Source: Lysinibacillus pinottii (GTDB lineage Bacteria; Bacillota; Bacilli; Bacillales_A; Planococcaceae). Taken from it: 64,000 nucleotides of DNA. The notes beneath the pieces were generated by a model. It was not told the origin of the DNA, ran no database searches, and saw only the letters and a list, made by a program, of their open reading frames with translations. Each line of letters begins with the position of its first letter. Positions within the stretch are counted from its first letter, which is position 1. The DNA is taken from contig NZ_JANTOO010000013.1 of NCBI RefSeq assembly GCF_024753545.1, positions 62,001 to 126,000 of the forward strand. Direction: 5' to 3'. Both the position numbers and the translations under genes were made by a program. Shown here piece after piece: positions 1-7,893 of the stretch.

Positions 1-1
1 G

Positions 2-352
2 CATGCGCGTAGCGATGTGGAACGCGGAATTAAATTTACAACGGATCGTGCTGATTCAGAGGGTGGAAAGCCATATTGGCTAGTATGGGTGACAATCGAT
101 CATAAAGAGGATGGACCTTACTATGCTGGTATAACAGCTTGTGAAATGGTAGTGAACCGTGAAAAACGCCGTGGCTATAAAATTTTGGCTGATCATGTGA
201 ATAAAATGGATAAATCCATGAAGCGTCATATTATCGTAGAGCATATGGATATACCGTCTAAAAAAGTGTTAGCTACTTTCCTAGAACAACTTAATCCAGA
301 CCTGTGGGAGCGAAGTAGCGAGCAATTGCGTCAAGACTTATTTGTCGAATAG
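2..352 (+). CDS. ywhD: YwhD family protein, C-terminal part (gene runs in from before the window)
   Basis: The reading frame is open from the first bases of the window (codons for H-A-R-S-D-V precede the GTG at 17), so this is the 3' part of a longer gene and not a 111-residue protein. The visible part is soluble, with no membrane segment and no recognised catalytic motif. I recognise it as YwhD-like from overall sequence and from its place beside a pbpG-type gene and speB, as in Bacillus subtilis. The family has no established function. The gene converges on pbpG, and the two are separated by a bidirectional terminator. Confidence 0.75.
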   Translation, partial: HARSDVERGIKFTTDRADSEGGKPYWLVWVTIDHKEDGPYYAGITACEMVVNREKRRGYKILADHVNKMDKSMKRHIIVEHMDIPSKKVLATFLEQLNPDLWERSSEQLRQDLFVE

Positions 353-486
353 ACCTTTAATGATTGAACAAACTGTGACATTTTGCAATCGTTTTCGATA
401 TTAGGTTGAAAGTGAGTTTGAAACAAAGTAAACTTGAGGCAGAGCTTACATTTTAGTAAGCTAGGACACTTGGTTTCGCGAAAGTG

Positions 487-546
487 ATGAGCGCTATGCG
501 GCATTTGAACAACCCAAACCCAAGCCAAATGCCCCATGATGCTCAT
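487..546. other. Long imperfect inverted repeat in the ywhD-pbpG gap
   Basis: Two 21-nt arms (487-507 and 526-546) pair as 6 + 3 + 8 base pairs, interrupted by one 3x3 and one 1x1 internal loop, around an 18-nt C/A-rich loop. A smaller 7-bp hairpin (443-449 with 456-462) lies upstream. The region 353-563 holds no convincing gene. It could be a structured 3' UTR, a small RNA or a degenerate intergenic repeat; I cannot tell which. Confidence 0.5.
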
Positions 547-563
547 ACTTCGCAAACCATAAA

Positions 564-620
564 AAGAAAAGCTTTCTGTTCCCACGGACACGTCTCCGGG
601 GAAGAGAAAGCTTTTCTTAT
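564..620. terminator. Bidirectional terminator between ywhD and pbpG
   Basis: A 14-bp perfect stem (564-577 with 605-618) encloses a GC-richer 27-nt loop that can extend the stem further. A-rich sequence lies on one side and T-rich on the other, so it can serve both converging genes. Confidence 0.8.
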
Positions 621-708
621 TTTTCGTATATCTGTTACTTTGTCGAGAGCCTTCATAGCTTAAAACGTATTAGGTTTAAAAAGGTTTCCTGATTAATGCT
701 GGTTTTTC

Positions 709-2763
709 TTAGTCCTTAAAGATCGAGAATGGAAGCATATTCCAAAATTCTCCCCATGTATTACTGTCAAGAATGTCGAAGTTTGTACATTTTTCAGTTG
801 GTACATCCTTAGATTCCATATATACAAGGCGTTGTTTAGGACAAGCATCGGTCGCTAATTTACCTGTTTCGATATCAATGACAACACCTTCAACACCTTT
901 TGGCTTTTTGAAGTCTTCATTTTTTGTTCCTTTATTTACAGCCTCCATAAAGTCTATCCATATTTGCTTTGTCGCTGCAGTATCTTCTTTTGTCGTTAGA
1001 TTTTTCCCTTGGTCATAGCCATTCCAGACTCCAGCAGTTAGACTTGGTGTAAAACCAATGAGCCACTGGTCGCTATTGGTAGACCCTGATTTTGCTGCAT
1101 AAGTATGGGTCATACGTGAGCGAATGCTTATACCTGTTGCAGGTGAGTAATCGCTGAATACAGGGTCAAAAATACCTGTCATCATTTCCGTTAAGATAAA
1201 TGCATTCTCTTTGGAAATAGCGGTCTCCGACTTTTTCGTAACACCCTTGTTTTCATAAATCACATCTCCATTAGCGTTTTTTATGGATACAATTGCCGTC
1301 GGAGTTGTTTGCTGCCCTTGTGATGCTAAAACATTGTAGGCATTTGTCATTTCATATAACGTTGTTTCGATTGTGCCAAGTGCTATTGATAAATTATCCT
1401 TTGCACCAATTCCTACATTAAAACGGTTCGCCATATCGTGAAATTCCTTGAAGCCAATGTCCTCTAATGTCTTCACAGCATAAATATTATCTGAAATTGC
1501 AATAGCTTGTGCCATAGTCATTTCATGATCAGCAAACTGCCCATTCACATTTTTAGGGGCATATGTTCCTCGTCCGTTATCATAAGTAAATGTTGTTTCA
1601 CCCACATCTAAAAAAGTAAGTGGAGTGTATCCGTTTTCTAAAGCAGCCGCATATAAAATAGGCTTAATAGTAGAACCTGGTTGACGTTTAGCCTGTGTCA
1701 CACGGTTAAAAGAACTTACTGCATAGTCACGTCCACCTACTAATGCCGTGACAGCACCTGTTTTAGATTCCATGCTAACAAAGGCTGTTTGAAGGTCATT
1801 AGCAGGCATGTTTTTTGCCACTGCTTCTTCGGCTGCTTTTTGATGTTCAAGATTCAAGGTCGTTTGAATCGTCCAGCCACCCTCACTAATATCCAGGTTT
1901 TTTGATTTTAAAATTTCACTCGCTTCTTGCCAAGCAACATCTAGGAAATAGGGGGCAACAGATTTGGTTGCTACCCAACTATCATTTTTCAAAACAAGTT
2001 GTTCATTTTCTGCACGAGTTTTTTCTTCTTGTGAAATGGCTCCTTGATCTGCCATAAGCTTTAAAATAACATGTTGGCGATTTGTAGCCTTGTCCAAATT
2101 AGCGATTGGCGAATAGATACTTGGACCCTTTGGTACACCTGTTAACATGGCTGCCTCTGCAAGCGTTAAATCACGAGCAGACTTTCCAAAGTAAAATCGA
2201 CTGGCTGCTTCAACACCATACATCCCATGACCGTAATAGACTGTATTTAAATAACCCTCTAAAATTTCGTCTTTATCATAAAAAACTTCTAATCTATAAG
2301 CATACAGAGCTTCATTTAATTTACGTGTCCAAGATTTCTCATGAGAAAGATAGAGGTTACGTGCATATTGCTGGGTAATTGTACTCGCTCCTTGTACCTT
2401 TCCTCCAGCTTTAATATCCACTAAAATCGCACCAGCAATACGTGAATAGTCAAAGCCACCATGTTTATAAAAATCTTTATCTTCAACAGCTACTACTGCT
2501 TCTTTTAAATAAGGTGACATCTCTTCGAGGCCAACCCAATAACGTCGTTGATTTGTAAAGTGGTCTCCAATTTGGTTCTCATTTTCATCTAAGAAAATGG
2601 AGGCTTTAGGTACGGTTAAAGGCGGTGCACCAGCCACTTGAACATAGATGCGTAGTGCTACAAATGCTACGACAATTGCAGTTGCAAAGGCGACAAAATA
2701 AGTAAGTGATTTCCGTGTGCGCTTTACACGCTTTTGCTTTCGATGATAGCTTTTTCGTTTCAT
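709..2763 (-). CDS. pbpG: Class A penicillin-binding protein (transglycosylase/transpeptidase)
   Basis: Bifunctional cell-wall synthase that polymerises glycan strands and cross-links peptides outside the membrane. After a basic cytoplasmic tail there is one membrane anchor (about residues 20-45). A GT51 glycosyltransferase domain with the EDKDFY catalytic Glu region and QGASTITQQ follows, then a transpeptidase domain with S-T-I-K (SxxK), S-D-N (SxN) and K-S-G-S (KTG-like). The start is taken at the ATG at 2763, preceded by GAGGTGAG; an in-frame ATG 21 codons upstream has no such site. Length (684 aa) is usual for PBP1A-type proteins. Its place next to ywhD and speB matches B. subtilis pbpG (PBP2d); the family assignment is firm, the exact orthology is inferred. 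Confidence 0.9.
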   Translation of the reverse strand: MKRKSYHRKQKRVKRTRKSLTYFVAFATAIVVAFVALRIYVQVAGAPPLTVPKASIFLDENENQIGDHFTNQRRYWVGLEEMSPYLKEAVVAVEDKDFYKHGGFDYSRIAGAILVDIKAGGKVQGASTITQQYARNLYLSHEKSWTRKLNEALYAYRLEVFYDKDEILEGYLNTVYYGHGMYGVEAASRFYFGKSARDLTLAEAAMLTGVPKGPSIYSPIANLDKATNRQHVILKLMADQGAISQEEKTRAENEQLVLKNDSWVATKSVAPYFLDVAWQEASEILKSKNLDISEGGWTIQTTLNLEHQKAAEEAVAKNMPANDLQTAFVSMESKTGAVTALVGGRDYAVSSFNRVTQAKRQPGSTIKPILYAAALENGYTPLTFLDVGETTFTYDNGRGTYAPKNVNGQFADHEMTMAQAIAISDNIYAVKTLEDIGFKEFHDMANRFNVGIGAKDNLSIALGTIETTLYEMTNAYNVLASQGQQTTPTAIVSIKNANGDVIYENKGVTKKSETAISKENAFILTEMMTGIFDPVFSDYSPATGISIRSRMTHTYAAKSGSTNSDQWLIGFTPSLTAGVWNGYDQGKNLTTKEDTAATKQIWIDFMEAVNKGTKNEDFKKPKGVEGVVIDIETGKLATDACPKQRLVYMESKDVPTEKCTNFDILDSNTWGEFWNMLPFSIFKD

Positions 2764-3082
2764 CCGACTCTCACCTCGTTTTCTCACAACTTCGAACTTA
2801 ATGTTAGTATGTGTTCGAACATTCATCTTTAATCGAAATTCTACCTAAAAACTATTGCACTTTATTCAAAAACATCTATACTTTTTTTGTACTACTTGAA
2901 ACGCTGGCATTCGACAAGAAAATCACGCTTTGTAGATTTTAATCGAATTTTGCTAGACGTTCCAATAATGTATACGAGGATAAAAGGATACAGGTTTCAT
3001 TACAATCCTGTAAGCCATAATAATGGACTTTAAGATAAGTTGTTTTTCAAAATAATATTTTATTTATAACGGAGGTCTAGCA
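2764..3082. other. Intergenic region between divergent pbpG and speB
   Basis: This stretch of about 320 bases must hold the promoters for both divergent genes, but I cannot assign convincing -35/-10 pairs. A short inverted repeat (TACAGG with CCTGTA near 2989-3012) lies upstream of speB. There is no spermidine synthase gene (speE) here, although speE precedes speB in B. subtilis. Confidence 0.4.
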
Positions 3083-3955
3083 ATGAGATTTGATGAAGCG
3101 TATTCAGGAAATGTATTTATAAAAAGTCATCCTACATATAAGGATGCTCAGGCAGTCATTTATGGTATGCCAATGGATTGGACAGTAAGTTATCGTCCAG
3201 GTTCACGATTCGGCCCACAACGTATCCGTGAGGTATCAATCGGACTTGAAGAGTACAGCCCATATTTAGATCGTGAGCTTGAAGAAGTAAAGTATTTCGA
3301 TGCAGGCGATATTCCATTGCCATTTGGAAATGCACAACGTTCATTAGATGAAATTGAAAAATTTATTGAAAAGTTATTAGCTGATGGGAAAATCCCTGTT
3401 GGTATGGGGGGCGAACACTTAGTGTCTTGGCCTGTCATGAAAGCAGTATCTGCAAAATACGATGACCTAGCTATCATTCACTTTGATGCTCACACAGATT
3501 TACGGGTGGAGTATGAGGGAGAACCACTTTCTCACTCTACACCGATTCGCAAAATTGCCGAACATATCGGGCCAAAAAATGTTTATTCATTTGGTATTCG
3601 TTCAGGGATGAAAGAGGAATTTGATTGGGCGAAGGAAAACGGTATGCATATTTCTAAGTTTGAAGTATTGGAGCCGTTAAAGGAAGTTCTACCAACGTTG
3701 GCAGGTCGTAATGTTTACGTAACGATCGATATCGACGTGTTAGATCCAGCCCATGCACCGGGCACTGGTACAGTTGATTGCGGTGGTATTACGGCGAAAG
3801 AATTACTAGCTTCCATTCATGCCATTGCAGCAAGCGGTGTAAATGTTGTAGGCTTTGATCTAGTGGAAGTAGCACCAATTTATGATACATCTGAAATGAC
3901 AGCTAACACAGCTTCTAAGTTATTGCGTGAAATGATTTTAGGCTGGGTAAAATAA
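3083..3955 (+). CDS. speB: Agmatinase (agmatine ureohydrolase)
   Basis: Hydrolyses agmatine to putrescine and urea in polyamine synthesis; a cytosolic binuclear manganese enzyme of the ureohydrolase family. The metal ligands are visible in GGEH (about 109-112), DAHTD (135-139) and DIDVLDPAHAPG (216-227). Length (290 aa) equals that of B. subtilis SpeB. The ATG at 3083 follows a GGAGG site. Arginase and formiminoglutamase share these motifs, but the position next to pbpG/ywhD supports agmatinase. The gene stands alone and ends at a terminator. Confidence 0.93.
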   Translation: MRFDEAYSGNVFIKSHPTYKDAQAVIYGMPMDWTVSYRPGSRFGPQRIREVSIGLEEYSPYLDRELEEVKYFDAGDIPLPFGNAQRSLDEIEKFIEKLLADGKIPVGMGGEHLVSWPVMKAVSAKYDDLAIIHFDAHTDLRVEYEGEPLSHSTPIRKIAEHIGPKNVYSFGIRSGMKEEFDWAKENGMHISKFEVLEPLKEVLPTLAGRNVYVTIDIDVLDPAHAPGTGTVDCGGITAKELLASIHAIAASGVNVVGFDLVEVAPIYDTSEMTANTASKLLREMILGWVK

Positions 3956-3975
3956 TTTAAATAAACACAATTAGA

Positions 3976-4005
3976 TGGGGGTAGCTATGGCTAGCCCCAC
4001 TTTTT
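3976..4005 (+). terminator. Terminator after speB
   Basis: TGGGG-G-TAGC pairs with GCTA-G-CCCCA around a TATG loop (one G-G mismatch), followed by CTTTTT. Confidence 0.75.
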
Positions 4006-4037
4006 AATTAGTCGATTTAATAAGAAAAAGGTATTAT

Positions 4038-4067
4038 TTGACTCAATATTCACAATACGAATATAAT
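4038..4067 (+). promoter_or_regulatory. Sigma-A promoter of the leader-yidC unit
   Basis: TTGACT (4038-4043), an 18-bp spacer and TATAAT (4062-4067), about 30 nt before the leader ORF. It is the only strong promoter seen upstream of the yidC paralogue. Confidence 0.7.
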
Positions 4068-4098
4068 TTTTATATATAAAAAGGGAAGGAGGAGTATT

Positions 4099-4374
4099 GT
4101 GATTTGGTCTCTTCTCATGAATGATTTATTTATCTTTATGAGCACAATGGAATATTTTTGGCTATTAGCTTCGTTCGTTTTAACCGTTTTCTGTGTTAAT
4201 TTACAGCTATATTTCGCCAATAAATTAATGGTTCAAGAAATACAAGATGAAGAGATTGAAGTAGATTATGACATCACTAATACTTGGACTCCACCTTTGC
4301 TAACGTGGTTCGTTCTATGTATAAGAACGTCAGAAAACAATGAAGAAGAAAGTATGTCTCCTAGTTTTATTTAA
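4099..4374 (+). CDS. Small membrane leader protein, candidate MifM-type stalling sensor for the downstream yidC
   Basis: A 91-residue protein with one N-terminal hydrophobic segment (about 13-42), a short acidic cytosolic stretch and a C-terminal tail containing W70, I75, R76, two Asn (80-81) and three Glu (82-84). The GTG start follows AAGGAGGAG. Length, single membrane segment, acidic cluster near the C terminus and position 24 bp before a yidC paralogue all resemble B. subtilis MifM, which monitors YidC activity through nascent-chain arrest and opens an RNA hairpin that hides the yidC2 Shine-Dalgarno. The stop codon lies in the loop of exactly such a hairpin. I saw no strong overall identity to MifM as I remember it, so function is inferred from architecture. 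Confidence 0.7.
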   Translation: MIWSLLMNDLFIFMSTMEYFWLLASFVLTVFCVNLQLYFANKLMVQEIQDEEIEVDYDITNTWTPPLLTWFVLCIRTSENNEEESMSPSFI

Positions 4375-4391
4375 ACTTTAAAACTAGGAGG
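4357..4391 (+). promoter_or_regulatory. Hairpin hiding the yidC-paralogue ribosome binding site
   Basis: CTCCTAGTTTT (4358-4368) is perfectly complementary to AAAACTAGGAG (4380-4390), extended by one A-T pair in the loop and one U-G pair at the base. The 3' arm contains the AGGAGG Shine-Dalgarno of the TTG start at 4399, and the loop contains the leader stop codon (4372-4374). A ribosome stalled on the last leader codons would cover the 5' arm and free the Shine-Dalgarno. Confidence 0.8.
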
Positions 4392-4398
4392 AGAATCA

Positions 4399-5031
4399 TT
4401 GTTTACTTTTTTAACGCAACCAATCATTTATTTCATTCATTTCATTCATTCTTTTACAGGAAGCTATGCAATTGGTGTCATTAGCATCACGATTGCGGTG
4501 AGAGTCATACTTATGCCGCTTTTTATTAAATCGGCCAAGCACCAAAAGCATTCAAAGGAATTAATGACAGTTATTAAACCTGAATTAGATGTACTTACTG
4601 CTAAATTGAAGAATAGTAATGATGAGTCAGAAAAAATAACGGTTCAACAAAAAATACAAGAATTAACTTCAGATTCATTGAAAAGCTCATTATTAGGTTG
4701 TTTACCAATCATCATTCAATTGCCTGTGTTATTTTCACTGTACTATGCGATTAAGCTAGATACAGTGATTGCCAGTGAAAATTTTCTTTGGATGAATTTG
4801 GGCACAGTGGATATCGGGATTTCAATAATTGCTTGTGTCATCTATTTCATGCAAAGTTGGCTCTCGTTAGATAAAAACCAACCAATGAATGTGAAGGTGC
4901 TGGTGTTCATCAATCCTATCATGATTCTAATTTTTAGTTTGTTTAATCCAGCGATTATTCCTATATATTGGACTGTGAGTGCTTTATTATTAATGATTCA
5001 GCAATTGATTATAAAAAAATGGTATAGATAA
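4399..5031 (+). CDS. yidC2: YidC/Oxa1-family membrane protein insertase (YidC2-like)
   Basis: Inserts membrane proteins, alone or with Sec. The protein has five hydrophobic segments and the conserved hydrophilic-groove arginine (R35 in AVRVILMPL). A charged cytoplasmic hairpin rich in Lys/Glu/Gln (about 44-90) and the LPIIIQLPVLFSLYYAI segment follow. At 210 aa it is shorter than SpoIIIJ-type YidC and lacks an obvious lipobox signal peptide, unlike the usual Gram-positive YidC. The start is TTG at 4399, 7 nt after AGGAGG, and that site is sequestered in a hairpin with the upstream leader gene. The main housekeeping yidC is expected elsewhere, next to rnpA. Confidence 0.9.
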   Translation: MFTFLTQPIIYFIHFIHSFTGSYAIGVISITIAVRVILMPLFIKSAKHQKHSKELMTVIKPELDVLTAKLKNSNDESEKITVQQKIQELTSDSLKSSLLGCLPIIIQLPVLFSLYYAIKLDTVIASENFLWMNLGTVDIGISIIACVIYFMQSWLSLDKNQPMNVKVLVFINPIMILIFSLFNPAIIPIYWTVSALLLMIQQLIIKKWYR

Positions 5032-5036
5032 ATTGC

Positions 5037-5071
5037 GAAAATCCTCTCTCTTTAGAAGGGAGGATTTTTTA
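5037..5071 (+). terminator. Terminator after the yidC paralogue
   Basis: AAATCCTC pairs with GAGGATTT, with partial pairing inside, followed by a T run. Confidence 0.75.
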
Positions 5072-5115
5072 TTGCATGAATATCCTTAGTAGTTTCGCCC
5101 TGATTGACTTCTATC

Positions 5116-5145
5116 TTGAAAAAACATTGGTATTCATCCTATAAT
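5116..5145 (+). promoter_or_regulatory. Sigma-A promoter of ywiB-argS
   Basis: TTGAAA (5116-5121), 18-bp spacer, TATAAT (5140-5145), about 40 nt before the ywiB start. Confidence 0.7.
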
Positions 5146-5185
5146 AAAAAGGTTATAGTAAAAGATTAAAAAGGGAGCGTCCGTT

Positions 5186-5617
5186 ATGGCGAACGAAGTA
5201 AGATCGCAAGTAAACATTAAGCTCATTTCTACGATTCGTCCAAGTGATGGAGAATCAGAAAGTTATGAAATGTGGCTCAAAGGGCAGCTACTTGAAAAAG
5301 CAGGAAGCTTGTATTTGAAATATGATGAAGTGCAGGAGGATAAAACCATCCGCACGACTATGAAGTTAGGCCATGAGAAGGCACTTATTATGCGTGCTGG
5401 AGCGGTCAGTATGCGGTTACCATTGAACATAATTGAACAACAAAAAGGGCATTATGAAGGTGAGTTTGGCTCCATGCCACTCGTTATCGATACGAAGAAA
5501 ATGTCGTTTACGAACAGGGCAGAAAGCGGAGATTTCCATGTACAGTACGATTTACTAATGGGTGGGCAATCCGTTGGCAATTATACATTAGATATTACAT
5601 TTACGGAGGTACAATGA
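5186..5617 (+). CDS. ywiB: DUF1934 family protein YwiB
   Basis: A 143-residue soluble protein, mostly beta-strand in character, recognised as the DUF1934/YwiB family from sequence and from its invariant place directly before argS. The family is thought to adopt a small beta-barrel (lipocalin-like) fold but has no settled function. The ATG follows GGGAGCG. Its stop overlaps the argS start by 4 nt (ATGA), so the two genes are translationally coupled. Confidence 0.85.
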   Translation: MANEVRSQVNIKLISTIRPSDGESESYEMWLKGQLLEKAGSLYLKYDEVQEDKTIRTTMKLGHEKALIMRAGAVSMRLPLNIIEQQKGHYEGEFGSMPLVIDTKKMSFTNRAESGDFHVQYDLLMGGQSVGNYTLDITFTEVQ

Positions 5618-7284
5618 TGAACGCAGTAGAACAAGTACAACAGGCTATAAAAGCAGCGTTGGCTCAAGCCGTTAAAAAGGCTGGCTTAGTGGAGGCCGAC
5701 ACAGAATTAATGATTCACCTGGAAACACCAAAGGATAAAGCAAATGGTGATTATGCAACAAACATTGCTATGCAGTTAACAAAGCTAGCGAAGAAGCCAC
5801 CTCGTGCTATTGCAGAAGCTATTTTAGAAAACCTAGATACTGCAGGAACAGATATTGAAAAAATTGATATTGCCGGTCCTGGTTTTATGAATATTACAGT
5901 CCGTAAAGATTTCCTGACAGGGGTAGTTACACAGGTGCTTGAGCAAGGTAATGACTATGGTCGTTCAAATGCCGGCGCAGGGGAGAAGATTCAAATAGAG
6001 TTTGTTTCGGCTAACCCTACAGGAGATCTTCATTTAGGACATGCACGGGGTGCCTCTGTTGGAGATTCATTATGTAATGTATTAGATATGGCTGGCTACA
6101 GTGTCTCTCGCGAGTACTATATTAATGATGCAGGGAACCAAATTAATAATCTGGCTTACTCATTAGAAGCTCGTTATAAGCAGGCACTAGGATTGGATGC
6201 TGAAATGCCAGAAGACGGTTATCATGGCCCAGACATTATAGAAATTGCTGGCAAGCTAGCAAAGGAGCATGGTGATGCAATCCTAGCAAAATCAGATGAA
6301 GAACGTTTTGCATTCTTCCGTCAGCATGGTTTAGCGTTAGAATTAGACAAATTAAAAACAGACCTAGCAAACTTCCGTGTGAACTTTGATGTCTGGTATT
6401 CTGAAACGTCTCTTTATGAAAACGGGAAAATTGAAGTGGCATTAGATAAATTAAAAGCAAATGGTCATGTGTTTGAAGAGGATGGTGCCACTTGGTTCCG
6501 CTCAACAACTTTTGGTGATGATAAAGACCGTGTATTAATTAAAAACGATGGTTCATTCACATATTTAACGCCAGATATTGCTTATCATGAAGATAAAATT
6601 GTCCGTGGCTTTGATAAATTAATCAATATTTGGGGAGCTGATCATCACGGCTATATTCCACGTATGAAAGCTGCCATTCAAGCACTGGGCTATGATCGCG
6701 ATACATTGGAAGTAGAAGTAATTCAGATGGTTCAGCTTTATAAAAATGGTGAGAAATTCAAAATGTCTAAACGTACAGGAAATGCAGTAACAATGCGTGA
6801 GCTTGTGGAAGAGGTTGGTTTAGATGCTGTTCGTTACTTCTTCGTAAAAACAGCAGGCGATTCTCATATGGACTTTGACCTTGACCTTGCTGTATCGCAA
6901 TCCAATGAAAATCCAGTGTATTATGCACAATATGCACATGCACGTATTTCATCAATCTTACGTTCAGCCAATGAACAAGGTTTTGCTGCTACAAGTGAAA
7001 ACCTTACCCTGTTAACAGCTGAGAAAGAAATTGATTTACTGAAAAAGATAGGCGATTTCCCACAAGTGGTTGCTGACGCGGCGAAACACCGTACACCACA
7101 TCGTATCGCAAACTATATTCAAGAAACGGCTGCTGCTTTCCATAGCTTCTATAATGCAGAAAAAGTATTAGATGCTTCAAACAAAGAGCTAACAGAAGCT
7201 CGCTTAGCATTAATTACGGCTGTTCGTACAACAATTGCCAATGCACTTCGTTTAATCGGCGTATCAGCACCAGAAAAAATGTAA
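5614..7284 (+). CDS. argS: Arginyl-tRNA synthetase
   Basis: Class I aminoacyl-tRNA synthetase charging tRNA-Arg with arginine. An N-terminal Arg-specific domain is followed by the catalytic Rossmann fold with ANPTGDLHLGH (HIGH-type motif, about 134-143) and FKMSKRTGN (KMSKS-type, about 383). An alpha-helical anticodon-binding domain ends in a conserved C-terminal Met. Length (556 aa) is normal. The start overlaps the ywiB stop (ATGA at 5614) behind GGAGG; the second ATG at 5617 is an equally possible start. No T-box leader is visible, and a strong terminator follows. Confidence 0.97.
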   Translation: MMNAVEQVQQAIKAALAQAVKKAGLVEADTELMIHLETPKDKANGDYATNIAMQLTKLAKKPPRAIAEAILENLDTAGTDIEKIDIAGPGFMNITVRKDFLTGVVTQVLEQGNDYGRSNAGAGEKIQIEFVSANPTGDLHLGHARGASVGDSLCNVLDMAGYSVSREYYINDAGNQINNLAYSLEARYKQALGLDAEMPEDGYHGPDIIEIAGKLAKEHGDAILAKSDEERFAFFRQHGLALELDKLKTDLANFRVNFDVWYSETSLYENGKIEVALDKLKANGHVFEEDGATWFRSTTFGDDKDRVLIKNDGSFTYLTPDIAYHEDKIVRGFDKLINIWGADHHGYIPRMKAAIQALGYDRDTLEVEVIQMVQLYKNGEKFKMSKRTGNAVTMRELVEEVGLDAVRYFFVKTAGDSHMDFDLDLAVSQSNENPVYYAQYAHARISSILRSANEQGFAATSENLTLLTAEKEIDLLKKIGDFPQVVADAAKHRTPHRIANYIQETAAAFHSFYNAEKVLDASNKELTEARLALITAVRTTIANALRLIGVSAPEKM

Positions 7285-7296
7285 TAATCAATTTTG

Positions 7297-7329
7297 GCCC
7301 CTAACAGGTAAAATGTTAGGGGCTTTTTT
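7297..7329 (+). terminator. Terminator after argS
   Basis: A 10-bp perfect stem (GCCCCTAACA with TGTTAGGGGC), a 7-nt loop and a T6 tail. Confidence 0.92.
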
Positions 7330-7444
7330 AATGGATAAAAGTGGTTAACACCATTAAAAAATGGCAGATAGATATACAAAAGTTTCGGCTAACCCTGAAA
7401 TTTCTGCTTCGAACTATATTTTTCTGTTAATTGCGAAAATTTTG

Positions 7445-7475
7445 TTGAAGTTAACGTTAACGTCAATGGTATACT
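7445..7475 (+). promoter_or_regulatory. MerR-type promoter with palindromic operator
   Basis: TTGAAG (7445-7450) and TATACT (7470-7475) are separated by 19 bp, the over-long spacer typical of MerR-family promoters. A 22-bp near-perfect palindrome (7445-7466, core GTTAACGTTAAC, one mismatched pair) covers the -35 and most of the spacer. It precedes the merR gene that starts the operon, so autoregulation is likely. Confidence 0.8.
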
Positions 7476-7503
7476 GATGCCATATAGGAGGGGGGAGACG
7501 ATT

Positions 7504-7893
7504 ATGAAGACGATTCAGGAGGTGGCTCAGGAGTTCGATGTGTCCACACGCACAATTCGTTATTATGAGGAGCTTGGTCTTCTTTGTCCTCAACGTTCAT
7601 CTACGAATCAACGAACCTTTTCGAAAAAAGAATTAGCGAAGCTCAAGCTTATTTTAAGAGGAAAGCGTTACGGCTTTTCATTGGAGGAAATCAAGGAGAT
7701 GGTGTTACTTTTTGACTTTGATCGCTCTGGGATTCAGCAATTGGAGCGAACCGTTGAATACGGAGAGCAAAAAATTCAAGAGATTGATAGTAAAATAGCT
7801 GAGCTTACGCAAATGAGAAATGAATTACAACAAATGCATGGCATGTTTAATGAAAAATTAACGACTTTAAGGGGAGAGATGCACGATGAATAG
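7504..7893 (+). CDS. MerR family transcriptional regulator
   Basis: A 129-residue regulator with an N-terminal winged helix-turn-helix (DVSTRTIRYYEELGLL, about 12-27), the RTFSKKEL wing region and a C-terminal coiled coil (about 75-125). No conserved Cys metal site is present, which argues against a metal sensor. The ATG at 7504 follows AGGAGGGGGGAG; an in-frame ATG at 7477 lies before that site. It overlaps the next gene by 8 nt and heads an acyl-CoA synthetase/acyl-CoA dehydrogenase operon, so the signal is probably an acyl-CoA or related intermediate, as for LiuR-type regulators (inference). Confidence 0.9.
   Translation: MKTIQEVAQEFDVSTRTIRYYEELGLLCPQRSSTNQRTFSKKELAKLKLILRGKRYGFSLEEIKEMVLLFDFDRSGIQQLERTVEYGEQKIQEIDSKIAELTQMRNELQQMHGMFNEKLTTLRGEMHDE

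Noticed and set aside
331..591. 86-codon minus-strand frame after ywhD
   Set aside because: Overlaps the 3' end of ywhD and the hairpin elements, and has no ribosome site or recognisable protein character.
4430..4460. Repeated TTCATTCATT near the start of the yidC paralogue, resembling a FadR half-site repeat
   Set aside because: It codes the FIHFIHSF membrane segment and lacks the TGA-n-TGA-nnnn-TCA-n-TCA dyad.
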